Shown here in pieces: positions 15,459 through 25,167 of a DNA stretch of 25,308 nt. The stretch is from Nitrososphaerota archaeon (lineage in GTDB: Archaea; Thermoproteota; Nitrososphaeria; Nitrososphaerales; CADDZS01), in contig JAJPHP010000083.1 in NCBI GenBank assembly GCA_021325255.1, positions 1-25,308 of the forward strand. The letters run 5' to 3'. Numbering within the stretch: the first letter of the stretch is position 1; each line of letters begins with the position of its first letter. The notes under the pieces are model-generated. The model had not been told where the DNA came from. It did not search any database and worked only from the letters and a program-made list of their open reading frames with translations. The translations under genes were made by a program, and so were the position numbers.

Positions 15459-16451
15459 CTATCTCTTTGGCTGAACGACGCGAGTCTCGATGGTGCGCAT
15501 CCCTGTATCAAGTTTGTCTTCCATCCAAGCTCTCCCTATTCTACCAGCTGATTTCTTATCTCGGCAGAAAGCAAAGATTGCTGGCCCCTTTCCAGATATT
15601 CCTGCCGCTGTCGCGCCCTCGAGAATAGCATCCAAGACGGGCCGCAGCGAATATCTCAGAGCAAGGCTCTGTACCATAGAGTTGAGGAACATCGCTTGGG
15701 GCAGATCTCCCTTTAAGGCATACTGAAAGGCATCGCCGCTCTCGCGTCTAAAATGCGTATAGGCTGATCGATCTATGCTGCTGGTGAACTTGCGCTTTGC
15801 TCGAGGCGGAATGAGAAGCAGAACGGTGTTGCCAATTGACTCCGGAACATTAGCATGCTTCAGGATCCTGAACTTTGAATTATCGGTCAAAACAAGGCCT
15901 CCGAGAAGACAGGCGGCTGCATCGTCGTAGGCCCCAGTGATTGAAGCGCCAGAGTCCTTGGACGCACGACAGCTCACGTCTAGGACGTCCTTTGGATCAG
16001 GGTCATCTATGAATAGTCGGAACAGGGAGTTGACTACGGCAGTCGAAACCGCGCTTGAGCTCTTGAGGCCGCAAGCTGGAGGAATCTCTGAAGCAATTCG
16101 CACAGAGATTGAATAGTGGCCATAATCTTCAAGAAGACCGCTTCGAATTTTGTTCAGGAATTTGAACCCGTAGTCGATGCATTTTGGAATCAGGCCGTGA
16201 ACATCTCTGTTTCCGCTAGAAATTGCGACCCTTCCGCGGCTTCTGTCATTCGAAGTATGTTCAATTCTCATCTCAGAGACGCACTTGAGATCTATCGCAA
16301 CCGTCGACCCCCTTCCTGTGGATAGGGCATTCACAACGGAGACCGCAGAATAGGTTTCAGCTCGTGCTCGCGATCTGAGATGTTGAACTAGAGGCACAGG
16401 ACGACCTCCTCGCTGTTTCGTGCTTTTCTTAGTTTCCTTCAATATCGTCAT
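15459..16451 (-). CDS. aroK: Archaeal-type (GHMP) shikimate kinase, 330 aa
   Basis: It phosphorylates shikimate at O3 with ATP. The protein is a GHMP kinase, unrelated to bacterial AroK/AroL, and this form is characteristic of archaea. The ATP loop is PPACGLKSSSA (124-134). SITGAYDDAAACLLGG (170-185) and GISGKGPAIFAF near the C-terminus complete the GHMP signature. About 30 basic N-terminal residues precede the conserved YSAVSVVNALSTGRG. The ATG at 16451 overlaps the TGA of aroE by four bases (ATGA), a classic sign of translational coupling. The gene to the left, aroA, begins about 140 bases after its stop. This gene is the best evidence in the window for an archaeal host. Confidence 0.93.
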   Translation of the reverse strand: MTILKETKKSTKQRGGRPVPLVQHLRSRARAETYSAVSVVNALSTGRGSTVAIDLKCVSEMRIEHTSNDRSRGRVAISSGNRDVHGLIPKCIDYGFKFLNKIRSGLLEDYGHYSISVRIASEIPPACGLKSSSAVSTAVVNSLFRLFIDDPDPKDVLDVSCRASKDSGASITGAYDDAAACLLGGLVLTDNSKFRILKHANVPESIGNTVLLLIPPRAKRKFTSSIDRSAYTHFRRESGDAFQYALKGDLPQAMFLNSMVQSLALRYSLRPVLDAILEGATAAGISGKGPAIFAFCRDKKSAGRIGRAWMEDKLDTGMRTIETRVVQPKR

Positions 16452-17467
16452 GTGGACTGGATCTTATCGACTGATTGCCTCGCGAGGGTTTCGACGAATG
16501 ATAACTTGGGCGAGACTCCAGTCCAGATTTCAAACGATTTTTTCGCTTGTGCCGCAAGCATAAGGAGACCATCCAAGGAATCTATTCCAGCCTGCCTCGC
16601 CCTGCGCAGAAGCATACTCTCTCTTTTGTATCCAAGATCCAGAAGGGCAAATTCGGGGTGGGCCGTCTGATTAAAGCTAGCGTTTAGGCCTTCAAGAGTC
16701 GCTTTTTCCGAAACCGCGTTTATCATAAGCCGCGATTCCAAAACTGCCTTTCTGAAAGAACTATCCTTGAGATCTTCTATCTCGAACTCCACGCTCTGAT
16801 ATGTTGAACGGAATTGTCTGGCAAGTGCCTCAGATTTGGATTGAGAACGGTTCAAGATTACAATGTGATTGAATCCGAATTTGATCAGTGCGTATACACC
16901 TGCACGGGCTGCACCGCCTGCTCCCAGAAGAGTAGCCTTCCTTCTACTAGCGTTTTCTCCGCCAATGCCAATGCGGTCTCTATTTGATGATGCATTTACT
17001 CCCAGACGTTCCAGAGACGCGATAACTCCATCTACATCTGTGTTGAAACCTTTCATAGTAGTTTCATTGGTCGGGTCAAATTGGACCTCAACTGTGTTTA
17101 CCGCGCCGACAGCCGTCGCAACCTCATCCATACTTGAAATGTAGGGGATTATTCTCTCCTTGAATGGAGCCGTCACGTTGAATCCTAGTACGTCATTTGA
17201 GTCGATGATAGCGCTCACGGCGCTTTCGAATTCAGTTTCCTCGAGGTCAAGAAGTGAGTATTCTACATTCAATCCGAGGATTTGGAACAGCGCGTTGTGT
17301 ATTGGCGGAGAAATAGAGCTCTGGATGCCCGTCCCGAGAAGGAAGACTCTAAGATTCTTTCCATTCCTCTCCTTCAACCTTCTATCAATATCAGCGTGGA
17401 TCAATCCGCCTGTCTCGAACTCGCTGCTTGGGATGCCGCTGATTCTCTCTTGCAATGTTCTCTTCAC
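16448..17467 (-). CDS. aroE: Shikimate dehydrogenase, 339 aa
   Basis: It reduces 3-dehydroshikimate to shikimate with NADPH. The substrate domain carries SISPPIHN (51-58), NVTAPFK (97-103, catalytic Lys103) and GFNTDVDG (140-147, catalytic Asp144). The cofactor domain begins with LGAGGAARAG (181-190), followed by NRSQSKSE, where the Arg suits an NADP phosphate. About 38 residues precede the first conserved strand (RVFLLGT), longer than usual, and a loop at about 160-176 is extended. The start is GTG at 17467 with no visible SD; TTG codons at 17455 or about 17377 would shorten the leader. It starts 47 bases after aroD and its stop overlaps the aroK start. Confidence 0.93.
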   Translation of the reverse strand: MKRTLQERISGIPSSEFETGGLIHADIDRRLKERNGKNLRVFLLGTGIQSSISPPIHNALFQILGLNVEYSLLDLEETEFESAVSAIIDSNDVLGFNVTAPFKERIIPYISSMDEVATAVGAVNTVEVQFDPTNETTMKGFNTDVDGVIASLERLGVNASSNRDRIGIGGENASRRKATLLGAGGAARAGVYALIKFGFNHIVILNRSQSKSEALARQFRSTYQSVEFEIEDLKDSSFRKAVLESRLMINAVSEKATLEGLNASFNQTAHPEFALLDLGYKRESMLLRRARQAGIDSLDGLLMLAAQAKKSFEIWTGVSPKLSFVETLARQSVDKIQST

Positions 17468-17514
17468 GTCAGGATTGGATGGTTGTTTGCGGTAGGAGTT
17501 TCAATACCCTTTTC

Positions 17515-18240
17515 TCAGAGTCCCGACAAAATCTGACGCATTGAAATTGCATCTATTTGGCCGGGAGCGACAGCTTCACGTGGTAGCGAGGAGTATGTCA
17601 GCGGACTGCCTAAAGAGACACATGCAATCCTTGAAAAAGGGCCCAAAGGGCCCATGCAAAATGCAATCAGTGCCTGCTTCGACGAGTCTTTCTTCTTGTA
17701 TAAAGAGAGAATACGAAGATTGTCTTGGAACTTCTGTGCCATGCAGACGATTTTCACTGCAAAGAGCGATTTGCTAAATTCTTGGAGGCTACATGCCCTC
17801 TTCCATAGCTCGGCTATACTGATGCATCCGTCGAATGAGTGGGAAGATGCGATCAGATTTGTCTCTTTGGAGTCGCCCAGAACGGCTTGAAATTCAGTAG
17901 TATACGCACGAAGAGATGCAACTTCAATGTCGACAAAAGGGGGGTTTGCCCTACTTATCATTCTTGAAATGAGTGCAATACGTTCGCTTTCGCTTCCACT
18001 GAATTTTCCGCCCTCTGATTTGCTCCTCAGTGTGAGGATTTCGTTGTCGCCTTTGATGAGTCGGCAGATTCTATCTTGAACTTCGTGGCTTGCAATATTT
18101 CTTAGATAGTCTATCCTAATCTCAATGAAGCCTGGGTGCAGTGCCCTTGCCAACCTTACCTTACGCCCAAGTTCTTCAACCGAAGTGCCGGCGACCGAGA
18201 CGCACACTTTTGAGGCGAAATCAACACTATTCAAATGCAA
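17515..18240 (-). CDS. aroD: Type I 3-dehydroquinate dehydratase, 241 aa
   Basis: It dehydrates 3-dehydroquinate to 3-dehydroshikimate through a Schiff base. Substrate residues Glu40, Arg42 and Asp44 lie in EIRIDYL, with Arg72 in LTLRSKSEGG. The catalytic pair is His134 (SSHSFD) and Lys163 (FAVKIVCMAQ). The C-terminal MGPLGPFSR and GSPLTYSSL (211-219) with Gln228 close the site. Length is typical of compact archaeal type I enzymes. The start is TTG at 18240; a second TTG two codons on is possible. It is the first gene of the leftward unit, and the AT-rich box at 18301-18320 may be its promoter. Confidence 0.94.
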   Translation of the reverse strand: MHLNSVDFASKVCVSVAGTSVEELGRKVRLARALHPGFIEIRIDYLRNIASHEVQDRICRLIKGDNEILTLRSKSEGGKFSGSESERIALISRMISRANPPFVDIEVASLRAYTTEFQAVLGDSKETNLIASSHSFDGCISIAELWKRACSLQEFSKSLFAVKIVCMAQKFQDNLRILSLYKKKDSSKQALIAFCMGPLGPFSRIACVSLGSPLTYSSLPREAVAPGQIDAISMRQILSGL

Positions 18241-18300
18241 TTTGTCCAGCTCTTCTACTTGGTGCGAGTTTGTGCACTCTTTACCTGATCAAGCCAGTTG

Positions 18301-18320
18301 ATGAAATAAATTAATTAGGC
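18301..18320 (-). promoter_or_regulatory. Candidate TATA region for the leftward shikimate unit
   Basis: On the minus strand this reads as an AT-rich tract with AATTAATTTATTT, 60-80 bases before the aroD start. A transcription start about 26 bases further on would leave a leader of roughly 40 bases. It lies between the uvrC T-rich tract and aroD, so the operon probably has its own promoter. Confidence 0.4.
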
Positions 18321-18343
18321 TTAGCGCAGCAATTTGCTATTTT

Positions 18344-18367
18344 AGAAAAAGAAGCAAAAGAAGAAAT
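18344..18367 (-). terminator. T-rich terminator after uvrC
   Basis: On the minus strand the sequence is a pyrimidine tract with several T-runs (TTTCTTCTTTT, then CTTTTTCT). It begins about 33 bases after the uvrC stop. Multiple T-runs without a stem are typical of archaeal transcription ends. Confidence 0.55.
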
Positions 18368-18399
18368 GGTGTGCACGTTGCCCTCTCCCATTCTTCTTC

Positions 18400-20487
18400 C
18401 TACTTTGCGAGAGTTGAGACTATTGAGTCGGCAAGTTTCTTGCTTATCTTGCCTACCTGTGAAATTTCCTCAGGGCTGGATCTTCTAATTGCCTCGACTG
18501 ATCCAAAGTGAGCTAACAAATTCCTTTTTCTCTTCTCGCCAATGCCCGGGACGTCGTCAAGCGCCGATCTTGTGGCCCCGCTTGCTCGGAGTCTCCTATG
18601 ATAAGTGATTCCAAATCGGTGGGCCGTATCTCTTACGTGTTGAAGAACGTGCAACGCCTCAGAATCCTTTGGAAGGATAAGCGGATTTATTCTATCAGGC
18701 AAGAACACGATCTCCTCTCTCTTTGCCAGCGCAATTGTCGGAATTCCTAATACGCCGTCTCGGCGCATCTGTTCCAGTGCAGCGTTCAAATGCCCTCTTC
18801 CCCCGTCTATTACGACGAGATCAGGGGCATCCCTCGCCCAACGATCTTCCTTCTTATTTTTCTTCTTTCCTTTGTGCTCTTCCACAGATGCAGATGTAGC
18901 CTTATCATTCTCACAGGCTTGAGTCCTCTGTTGCTTATCGATGAGTCTCCTGATTCGCCTTGAGATCATCTCCGCCATCATCGAGTAATCGTCAATTCCA
19001 TGCACCGTCTTGATCTGGAACTTTCGATATTGATTCTTGTCGGGAAAACCGTCTGTGAACACGGTCATAGCACCTACGGCTTCGTTGCCGCGAATGTTAG
19101 AGATATCAAAGCACTCAATTCGTCGAGGAATCTTTGAAAGCCCGAGCTTCTCCTTAAGCTCCTTCAATGCCCGGAGCCTCTCGCGCCTTTTCTCCTCACT
19201 TCGTGATTCCCGCTCTTTGAGCAAAGAGAGGGCATTTTCCTGAGCGAGCTTCATCAGCTGTGCGTTTACTGGGCTGGCTGACGCGGGAGAAATCTTTGGA
19301 GAAGCCATTCGCGTTGATTCCTGTAAATCTATGCTGATCGCGCCTTTAGGGGACTGTACATAGTTTCCGGCCTTGTTGCTATGCTTCTCCTCAATTACTC
19401 GAGATTTAGAGCCTGTGCCTGCAGCCTCTTCTATCATCGCCTCTATTTCTTTTGAATCATTCAGTTTCATGGGCACGACAATCTCCTCCGGATATCCCCT
19501 TGCTCTTGTCTCTTCTGAGGCATAGTGCTGCTTGAGGAAAGCAGATAGCACTTCCGCATCCTCGAATGACGGTGTAACTCCCTCCAGTAAAAATTTCTCC
19601 GACCCTATCACGTTACCCTCTCGTACTTCAAACACGATCGCGGCAGCGTTTTGCTCATCTCTGGCGACGGTCACTACATCCTTGTCTCTGGTGCCGCGAG
19701 AGAAGCTTATCCGCTGTCTGAGCGCTGTTGTTTCGAGGGAGCGAATCTCATCGCGGATCTTTGAGGCTCTTTCGTACTCCTCTGCTTCAGAAGCCTTCCA
19801 CATCTCATCGTACATCACTTTGCTTAGCTGAACTAACTTCCCCTCAAGAAACAGTTGGAATTTTTTCACGTCTCTGTTGTATTCCTGCTCTGTAACAGCG
19901 AAGATGCACGGCGCCTTGCACAGTCCTATACTGTAGTCAATACACACTCTAAACTTCTTCACGCCGTCTAGGGGGAGTGTGCAGCCGCGTATGGGGAAAA
20001 CTCTCCTTAGAAACTTCACCGTGCGCCTCGCAGCTCTGGCATTACCGTATGGCCCAAAGTATCTCCCACCATCATCCACAACCCTCCTCGTCACAAGTAC
20101 ACGAGGCACAGGTTCGTTGACAGTGACCTTGATGTACGGATAACTCTTATCGTCTTTGAGCCTGATGTTGTATCTCGGCTTGTGCTTTTTGATTAGGACG
20201 TTCTCGAGAATCAGCGCTTCGATCGGAGACTGTGTAAGGATATGCTCCGCACTGAAAATCTGCTCCTTTAGAGACTGGCCTATTGGGTCATCGAATCTAG
20301 GCCGCAGGTGTGCGGCGACCCTTTGACGGATTGAGCTCGCTTTTCCAACGTAGACAGGCTTGTCTTCGGCATTTTTCAGAATGTACACTCCAGGCTTTTC
20401 TGGAAGCTTGGCGAAGTCGCTAAGCTTTGTTGAAATCGCTTCTTGTCGCGATAGGTTCAACAATCTCTTGCTTTTCGCCTCGCCCAT
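18400..20487 (-). CDS. uvrC: Excinuclease ABC subunit C, 695 aa
   Basis: UvrC makes both incisions around a lesion after UvrA/UvrB recognition. The GIY-YIG nuclease covers about 28-107 (PGVYILK at 32-38, [11 protein letters not shown] at 46-56). Four Cys at 169, 182, 190 and 194 keep the spacing of the reported Fe-S ligands. A UVR motif for UvrB binding lies at about 225-250. A low-complexity linker follows in the middle. The RNase H-like nuclease has CFDISNIRG and [11 protein letters not shown], each with a catalytic Asp, and HRFGITYH. A tandem helix-hairpin-helix ends the protein ([15 protein letters not shown]). At 695 residues it is longer than the roughly 600 of many bacteria, through the linker and a Lys-rich loop. 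ATG 20487 lies inside the end of uvrA, a 68-base overlap. Confidence 0.95.
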   Translation of the reverse strand: MGEAKSKRLLNLSRQEAISTKLSDFAKLPEKPGVYILKNAEDKPVYVGKASSIRQRVAAHLRPRFDDPIGQSLKEQIFSAEHILTQSPIEALILENVLIKKHKPRYNIRLKDDKSYPYIKVTVNEPVPRVLVTRRVVDDGGRYFGPYGNARAARRTVKFLRRVFPIRGCTLPLDGVKKFRVCIDYSIGLCKAPCIFAVTEQEYNRDVKKFQLFLEGKLVQLSKVMYDEMWKASEAEEYERASKIRDEIRSLETTALRQRISFSRGTRDKDVVTVARDEQNAAAIVFEVREGNVIGSEKFLLEGVTPSFEDAEVLSAFLKQHYASEETRARGYPEEIVVPMKLNDSKEIEAMIEEAAGTGSKSRVIEEKHSNKAGNYVQSPKGAISIDLQESTRMASPKISPASASPVNAQLMKLAQENALSLLKERESRSEEKRRERLRALKELKEKLGLSKIPRRIECFDISNIRGNEAVGAMTVFTDGFPDKNQYRKFQIKTVHGIDDYSMMAEMISRRIRRLIDKQQRTQACENDKATSASVEEHKGKKKNKKEDRWARDAPDLVVIDGGRGHLNAALEQMRRDGVLGIPTIALAKREEIVFLPDRINPLILPKDSEALHVLQHVRDTAHRFGITYHRRLRASGATRSALDDVPGIGEKRKRNLLAHFGSVEAIRRSSPEEISQVGKISKKLADSIVSTLAK

Positions 20488-23400
20488 TCACCCTGCTATT
20501 TGGTCCACTGGCATTCGTTGCGGGGTTTGACGCCGATAGATTTTCTCCACGATCTTTACTAGTTCTTTCACTCCGATCTAGAAGCACGAGTTTTTTCAGG
20601 AACTGTCCCGTGTAGGAGCCCTCGACCATCGCAACGTTCTCAGGAGGACCTTCAGCCACGATCAACCCTCCCTTCTCGCCGCCCTCTGGTCCAAGGTCGA
20701 TAATCCAATCTGCAGTTTTGATCACGTCGAGGTTGTGTTCAATCACAACGACAGTATTGCCAGAGCTGGTGAGCCTTCCCAATACATCAAGGAGCTTTTT
20801 GATGTCATCAAAGTGAAGGCCCGTGGTCGGCTCATCGAGCATGTAAAGCGTCCTTCCAGTGGCTCGCTTTGAGAGTTCCGAAGCAAGTTTTACTCTCTGC
20901 GCTTCTCCCCCTGATAGTGTCGTCGCTGATTGTCCCAGTTCTATATATCCAAGACCGACGTCATTGAGCGTCTCAAGCTTCCTCTTTATCCTGGGAATAT
21001 TCTCGAAGAATCGAAGTGCTTCCTCCACTGTCATCTGCAAGACGTCAGAGACGTTTTTACCTTTGTATTGAATCTCGAGTGTCTCGCGGTTGTACCTCTT
21101 GCCCTTGCACACTTCACACGGTACGTAGACGTCTGGGAGAAAGTGCATTTCAAGCCTGATTATGCCATCGCCCTCGCAAGCCTCGCACCTTCCTCCCCTG
21201 ACATTGAAACTGAATCGACCAGGGGTGTAACCTCTTGAGATCGAATCCGGTATCTTAGAGAAGAGGTCTCGAATATCAGTGAAAACTCCGACGTAAGTCG
21301 CCGGGTTTGAACGCGGTGTCCTTCCAATAGGACTCTGGTCTATGATGATCGCCTTGTCAATGTTCTCGATACCCAAGATGGAGTCGTGGGCTCCGGGCTT
21401 GTCCCTTGATCCGTAGAGTTTCTGTGCAAGCGCCCTGTAGAGAATATCATTGACAAGCGAACTTTTTCCCGAACCTGAAACTCCCGTGACGCAAGTCAGC
21501 ACTCCGAGAGGGAATTTTACGTCTATATTGCGAAGGTTGTTCTCCTTAGCTCCCTTGACGGTGATGTACCTCCCACTTGGAACTCGCCTGGATCTGGGGA
21601 CTGGAATCGATAGACGACCAGAAAGGTATTGCCCAGTTATCGAATCGAGATTCTCAGCGATTTGCTTTGGAGTGCCGGTCGCCACAACGAAGCCTCCGTG
21701 GACACCAGCGCCTGGTCCAAGATCTACAATATAGTCAGATTCCATCATTGTCTCCTCATCGTGTTCGACGACAAGGACAGTATTGCCAAGATCCCGAAGT
21801 GCTTTGAGCGTTGCTATGAGTTTCCGGTTATCCCGCTGGTGAAGTCCGATCGACGGCTCGTCCAGTATGTACAGGACTCCGACCAAGCTCGATCCTATTT
21901 GAGTTGCGAGCTGTATCCTCTGCGCTTCTCCTCCCGAGAGGCTCGCCGCCGCGCGGTCTAGGGTGAGATAATCCAGGCCTACGTTCATGAGAAAAGTTAG
22001 CCTTGCCCTAATCTCTTTGAGTATCTGGGTTGCGATTAGTTTCTCCCGCTCGCTCAAGTCCAAATTGGAGAAAAACTGCAAAGACTGCCTTATTGAAAAT
22101 CGTGAAACTTCCGCGATTGATTTTCCATTTACCGTTACGGCAAGAACTTCGGGTTTCAGTCTATCGCCCTTGCACGAGGGACAGCGCTGGTTACTCATGA
22201 ACTTTGAATACCATTCCTTCATGTATTCAGATTCTGTTTCAAAGTACCTTCTTTCGAGCTGAGGTATGACTCCCTCGAACTCTCTATCATAGTACCAATG
22301 TCTATCCCTTCCATTGCCGAATGTGAATCGCACCGTCTCGGATCGTGAGCCGTAAAGTAGAATCCGAAGGTGTTCTTTCTTCATCTTATTCACAGGAGTT
22401 TCAAGGCTGAACTTGTAATGCCTTGCAAGCGATTCAAGTCTATGCGTCTCCCAGCTGTCAGAATCGGACATTGTAACAATGGCGCCATCGTGGATCGATT
22501 TGGACTTGTCAGGTATTACCAAATCCGGGTCCATGTTAAGCAAGTATCCCAGTCCTAGGCACTGCTTGCACGCGCCAAATGGGCTGTTGAAAGAAAACAT
22601 CCTAGGAGATAGCTCTTCAAGTGAGAAACCGCAGGTAGGGCAGGCCATTGATTGACTCTGGACTATTTCCTGTTCCTCCACCTGGTCTCCATTTTCCCTT
22701 TTTAGGTGAAAAACGACCGTTCCTTTCGAGAGGTACAGCGCAGTCTGGATAGAGTCGGCCAGTCTCTTCTGGAGTCCGTCGCGAACAATCAATCTATCTA
22801 CGATAGCTTCGATGGTGTGCTTCCTCTTCTTATCTAACGGCCGAAGTCTGTTTGTCTCGGTCGAATCTCCGTCTTTGCTCTCCTCATCTTCTTCCTCGAG
22901 CTCGATAATCTTCCCGTCGATTCTTGCCCTCGAAAAGCCGTCCCGTCTCAGGTTCTTCAATACGTCTCGATGCTCACCTTTCTGACCCTTAATGACTGGC
23001 GCGAGAACCAGTATCTTTGTTCCTTCCTTCAATCTGAGAATCTGATCTACCATCTGTTCGATGGTCTGCTTCGCAATCACTCGTTTGCAGTTCGGACAGT
23101 GTGGCGTACCGATTCTGGAGTACATGAGACGAAGATAATCGTGTATCTCGGTGACTGTCGCAACGGTTGACCTCGGGTTCTTGGCCGCGGCTCTCTGCTC
23201 TATCGAGATAGCGGGGGATAACCCTTCGATATAGTCGACATCCGGTTTGTCCATCTGACCCAAGAACTGTCTAGCGTAAGCGGAGAGAGATTCGATGTAT
23301 CGTCTCTGTCCTTCCGCGTATATTGTATCAAAGGCCAGTGAAGATTTTCCCGAACCAGAAAGCCCGGTCAGGACGACGAGCTTGTCCCTTGGTATGTCGA

Positions 23401-23512
23401 GATTAATGTTCTTGAGGTTGTGTTGGCGTGCGCCTCTGATAATTATCTTGTCCTTTGACTTTGGTGGTCTGGGAGTCTCGCCACCAAGATTGGAAGAATA
23501 ATCAGTCGACAT
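20420..23512 (-). CDS. uvrA: Excinuclease ABC subunit A, 1030 aa
   Basis: UvrA is the ATPase that finds bulky DNA damage and loads UvrB. Two ABC modules are visible: Walker [10 protein letters not shown] (50-58) and a second GVSGSGKSS in the C-terminal half; Walker [11 protein letters not shown] and [10 protein letters not shown]; and signature LSGGEAQR twice. Zinc-finger Cys pairs occur in CPTCGF with CKQCLG, and in CEACEGDG with CEVCKGKR. The usual end of the family, YTGQFLKK, is followed here by about 55 extra polar residues (Ser-, Asn- and Arg-rich). That tail overlaps the start of uvrC. ATG 23512 has no SD. uvrB is not in the window. UvrABC in archaea is widely seen as acquired from bacteria. 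Confidence 0.97.
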   Translation of the reverse strand: MSTDYSSNLGGETPRPPKSKDKIIIRGARQHNLKNINLDIPRDKLVVLTGLSGSGKSSLAFDTIYAEGQRRYIESLSAYARQFLGQMDKPDVDYIEGLSPAISIEQRAAAKNPRSTVATVTEIHDYLRLMYSRIGTPHCPNCKRVIAKQTIEQMVDQILRLKEGTKILVLAPVIKGQKGEHRDVLKNLRRDGFSRARIDGKIIELEEEDEESKDGDSTETNRLRPLDKKRKHTIEAIVDRLIVRDGLQKRLADSIQTALYLSKGTVVFHLKRENGDQVEEQEIVQSQSMACPTCGFSLEELSPRMFSFNSPFGACKQCLGLGYLLNMDPDLVIPDKSKSIHDGAIVTMSDSDSWETHRLESLARHYKFSLETPVNKMKKEHLRILLYGSRSETVRFTFGNGRDRHWYYDREFEGVIPQLERRYFETESEYMKEWYSKFMSNQRCPSCKGDRLKPEVLAVTVNGKSIAEVSRFSIRQSLQFFSNLDLSEREKLIATQILKEIRARLTFLMNVGLDYLTLDRAAASLSGGEAQRIQLATQIGSSLVGVLYILDEPSIGLHQRDNRKLIATLKALRDLGNTVLVVEHDEETMMESDYIVDLGPGAGVHGGFVVATGTPKQIAENLDSITGQYLSGRLSIPVPRSRRVPSGRYITVKGAKENNLRNIDVKFPLGVLTCVTGVSGSGKSSLVNDILYRALAQKLYGSRDKPGAHDSILGIENIDKAIIIDQSPIGRTPRSNPATYVGVFTDIRDLFSKIPDSISRGYTPGRFSFNVRGGRCEACEGDGIIRLEMHFLPDVYVPCEVCKGKRYNRETLEIQYKGKNVSDVLQMTVEEALRFFENIPRIKRKLETLNDVGLGYIELGQSATTLSGGEAQRVKLASELSKRATGRTLYMLDEPTTGLHFDDIKKLLDVLGRLTSSGNTVVVIEHNLDVIKTADWIIDLGPEGGEKGGLIVAEGPPENVAMVEGSYTGQFLKKLVLLDRSERTSKDRGENLSASNPATNASGPNSRVNGRGEKQEIVEPIATRSDFNKA

Positions 23513-24167
23513 CAGTAAACACCCGGTATTCTGCCCGCAGACATCAAAGGGAAAAGCAGGAGGAAAGGTTCAGGTTCTGTTACTGAGGAAAAGCGAGCAA
23601 CTTCGCTCTCTTTATTATCCGTGCACTTTCTCCCCTTTTCTTTTTCCTATCTCAATAACGCCGTTCTCTTATTCACTTAAATCGTTCGGTCGAGTGAAAG
23701 GGGAGGCTTAACCAAAAATGTGCGATTGGGCTCGATTCCTTGCACTTGCAGAAACCAGCGCTACTCTTAGGGTAACCGTGAGAGGAAAATCCGACTTTGG
23801 GGACAGACCCTCTCATACTTTCGGCGTATTTTTTGGGGTCTAACACTTGTATACTCTCGATTTGTAAGCTTCAATTTCGGCACTAAATGCACTTGTGGAA
23901 ATGCTTCATTGCAATCATAATGTACGTGATTAAGTTCGGATTGAAGACTGGGCGAATACAAATCTATAGACCTATCAAGCTCCTTGAACCGCCGGCAGGT
24001 ATCTGAATACCTGATAAGCCTCGTCGAAACGAAAAGCGACCGGCTAGCTAAATCGCTAAAATAGCAAAAGTGAAGTTGAAAGTGCTTTCATTTCTTGAAA
24101 TCAATAGTCGGTCTTCTCAAAAAGAAAAAGACTTCGTTCCTTCAAGCCAAATTTATAGGGTCTTCAA
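23513..24167. other. 655-base spacer between uvrA and the iron gene
   Basis: I see no convincing gene. A leftward TATA-like ATAATAAAG at about 23610-23618 may serve uvrA, with a small hairpin just after it (AGCGA 23592-23596, TCGCT 23603-23607). Other dyads are AGACCC (23805-23810) with GGGTCT (23836-23841), enclosing ATAC/GTAT (23815-23829), and CAGGTAT (23996-24002) with ATACCTG (24007-24013) around a four-base loop. A 64-codon minus-strand frame at 23767-23961 shows no domain. The T-rich terminator of the iron gene is at 24119-24130. Confidence 0.5.
24119..24130 (-). terminator. T-rich terminator after the rubrerythrin-VIT gene
   Basis: On the minus strand this is CTTTTTCTTTTT, about 40 bases after the stop codon of the gene at 24168-25103. 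Two T5 runs with no stem fit an archaeal terminator. Confidence 0.5.
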
Positions 24168-25103
24168 TCAATGCGGGACGGGAACGTGAAGGAATTGCTG
24201 TATGAATGTTCCAAAGAAGAACAGAGCGACGGTCGCTCCTAGCATTATACCTGCGAGTTCGGCAAAGTCTCTGATGAAACTGGATTCGGAGATGACTGAA
24301 TTATAGTAACTAACGAAAGCAATGATGATAATCGCAAGCACTACGGAAAGTGTGATCGCCCTAGACATGTTAGAGGTCAGGAAATATGGTGTCGCCAAAA
24401 TCACAGCATTAACAAAGTATGAAACGCCGGTAAACAGAGCTGAGATTGTTGCGCTGCCCTGAAATCCTTGCTTTGCCTGTGCGAATGCCGCTGAAGCCAT
24501 TGCGATTGAAGCAGCCGCTCCGGCTACGATACCCGCGAGCCCAGTGAGCTCGGTCGAACTGTAAATGCCGAGAGAGCCAGCGTGTATTCCGGAGATTTCG
24601 ACGATAGCATCCGCAAGGCCCAAAGTGATGAAAGAAATATACTTGACGTAGCTTCCTTGCGTTTGGTTCGCAAAAGTCTGCTCGTGTTCCTCTTCATCGC
24701 GTATCATCTCATCGAACTGTGGTCTATCTTCGACTGGAATCATTTTCGCAATCGATTTGTACTTCCTTATCGTACTCTTTTCATTTCTCTCAAGGAATTT
24801 GATCGCAAATGTTGTTCCGAGAATCAGACGGAGAATCATGACGAGAGAGATCATGGCTTTGTTTGGACGGGTCGCTTTCTCCTTACGCGCCGAAGAATAC
24901 TTTAACCAAAACTCAAGGTGCTTTTTTTCGGTATTTGCAAGGTTCTGTAGCGCTTCACGGAGTTTTGGATTCTTGGTTCTTGAGGATGAGGCAAGTCTGG
25001 AGTATAGAGCGTAATCTGTCGCTTCGTCTCTGCAGCCCTCAGCGGCGACGTTTGGGAGCGTAAGTGTTTTTCCGGCCAAGATTTCTAATCCTTCCGCAGT
25101 CAC
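24168..25103 (-). CDS. Rubrerythrin-VIT1/CCC1 fusion, probable iron/manganese membrane protein, 311 aa
   Basis: The N-terminal 145 residues look like a ferritin/rubrerythrin four-helix unit: Glu27 in DEATDY, ExxH at Glu59-His62 (NTEKKH), Glu105, and ExxH at Glu137-His140 (IRDEEEH), a likely diiron site. From about 152 there are five hydrophobic segments of the VIT1/CCC1 transporter family (FITLGLADAIVEISG, then GLAGIVAGAAASIAMASA, then three more to the C-terminus). Related fusions such as bacterial MbfA export or store iron. The likely role is moving Fe(II) or Mn(II) across the membrane after binding it in the cytoplasmic domain. The start is GTG at 25103 with no SD; a TTTAAG box about 30 bases upstream suggests a leaderless message. 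A dyad lies 42 bases upstream. Confidence 0.88.
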   Translation of the reverse strand: MTAEGLEILAGKTLTLPNVAAEGCRDEATDYALYSRLASSSRTKNPKLREALQNLANTEKKHLEFWLKYSSARKEKATRPNKAMISLVMILRLILGTTFAIKFLERNEKSTIRKYKSIAKMIPVEDRPQFDEMIRDEEEHEQTFANQTQGSYVKYISFITLGLADAIVEISGIHAGSLGIYSSTELTGLAGIVAGAAASIAMASAAFAQAKQGFQGSATISALFTGVSYFVNAVILATPYFLTSNMSRAITLSVVLAIIIIAFVSYYNSVISESSFIRDFAELAGIMLGATVALFFFGTFIQQFLHVPVPH

Positions 25104-25144
25104 GCCACTTTCACGAAGAGTTTTTTCTGCTTTAAGAGTTCTCC

Positions 25145-25167
25145 CTTGACTTTAGGGTACCGTCAAG
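25145..25167. promoter_or_regulatory. Operator-like dyad upstream of the iron gene
   Basis: CTTGAC (25145-25150) and GTCAAG (25162-25167) are perfect reverse complements, 17 bases centre to centre. The dyad lies 42-64 bases before the GTG start, next to TATA-like boxes at 25178-25187 and 25131-25136 on the minus strand. It is placed to block or activate transcription. A metal-responsive regulator is a reasonable but untested guess. Confidence 0.4.

Noticed and set aside
23767..23961. 64-codon minus-strand ORF between uvrA and the iron gene
   Set aside because: No domain, no SD, and it overlaps the AGACCC/GGGTCT stem.
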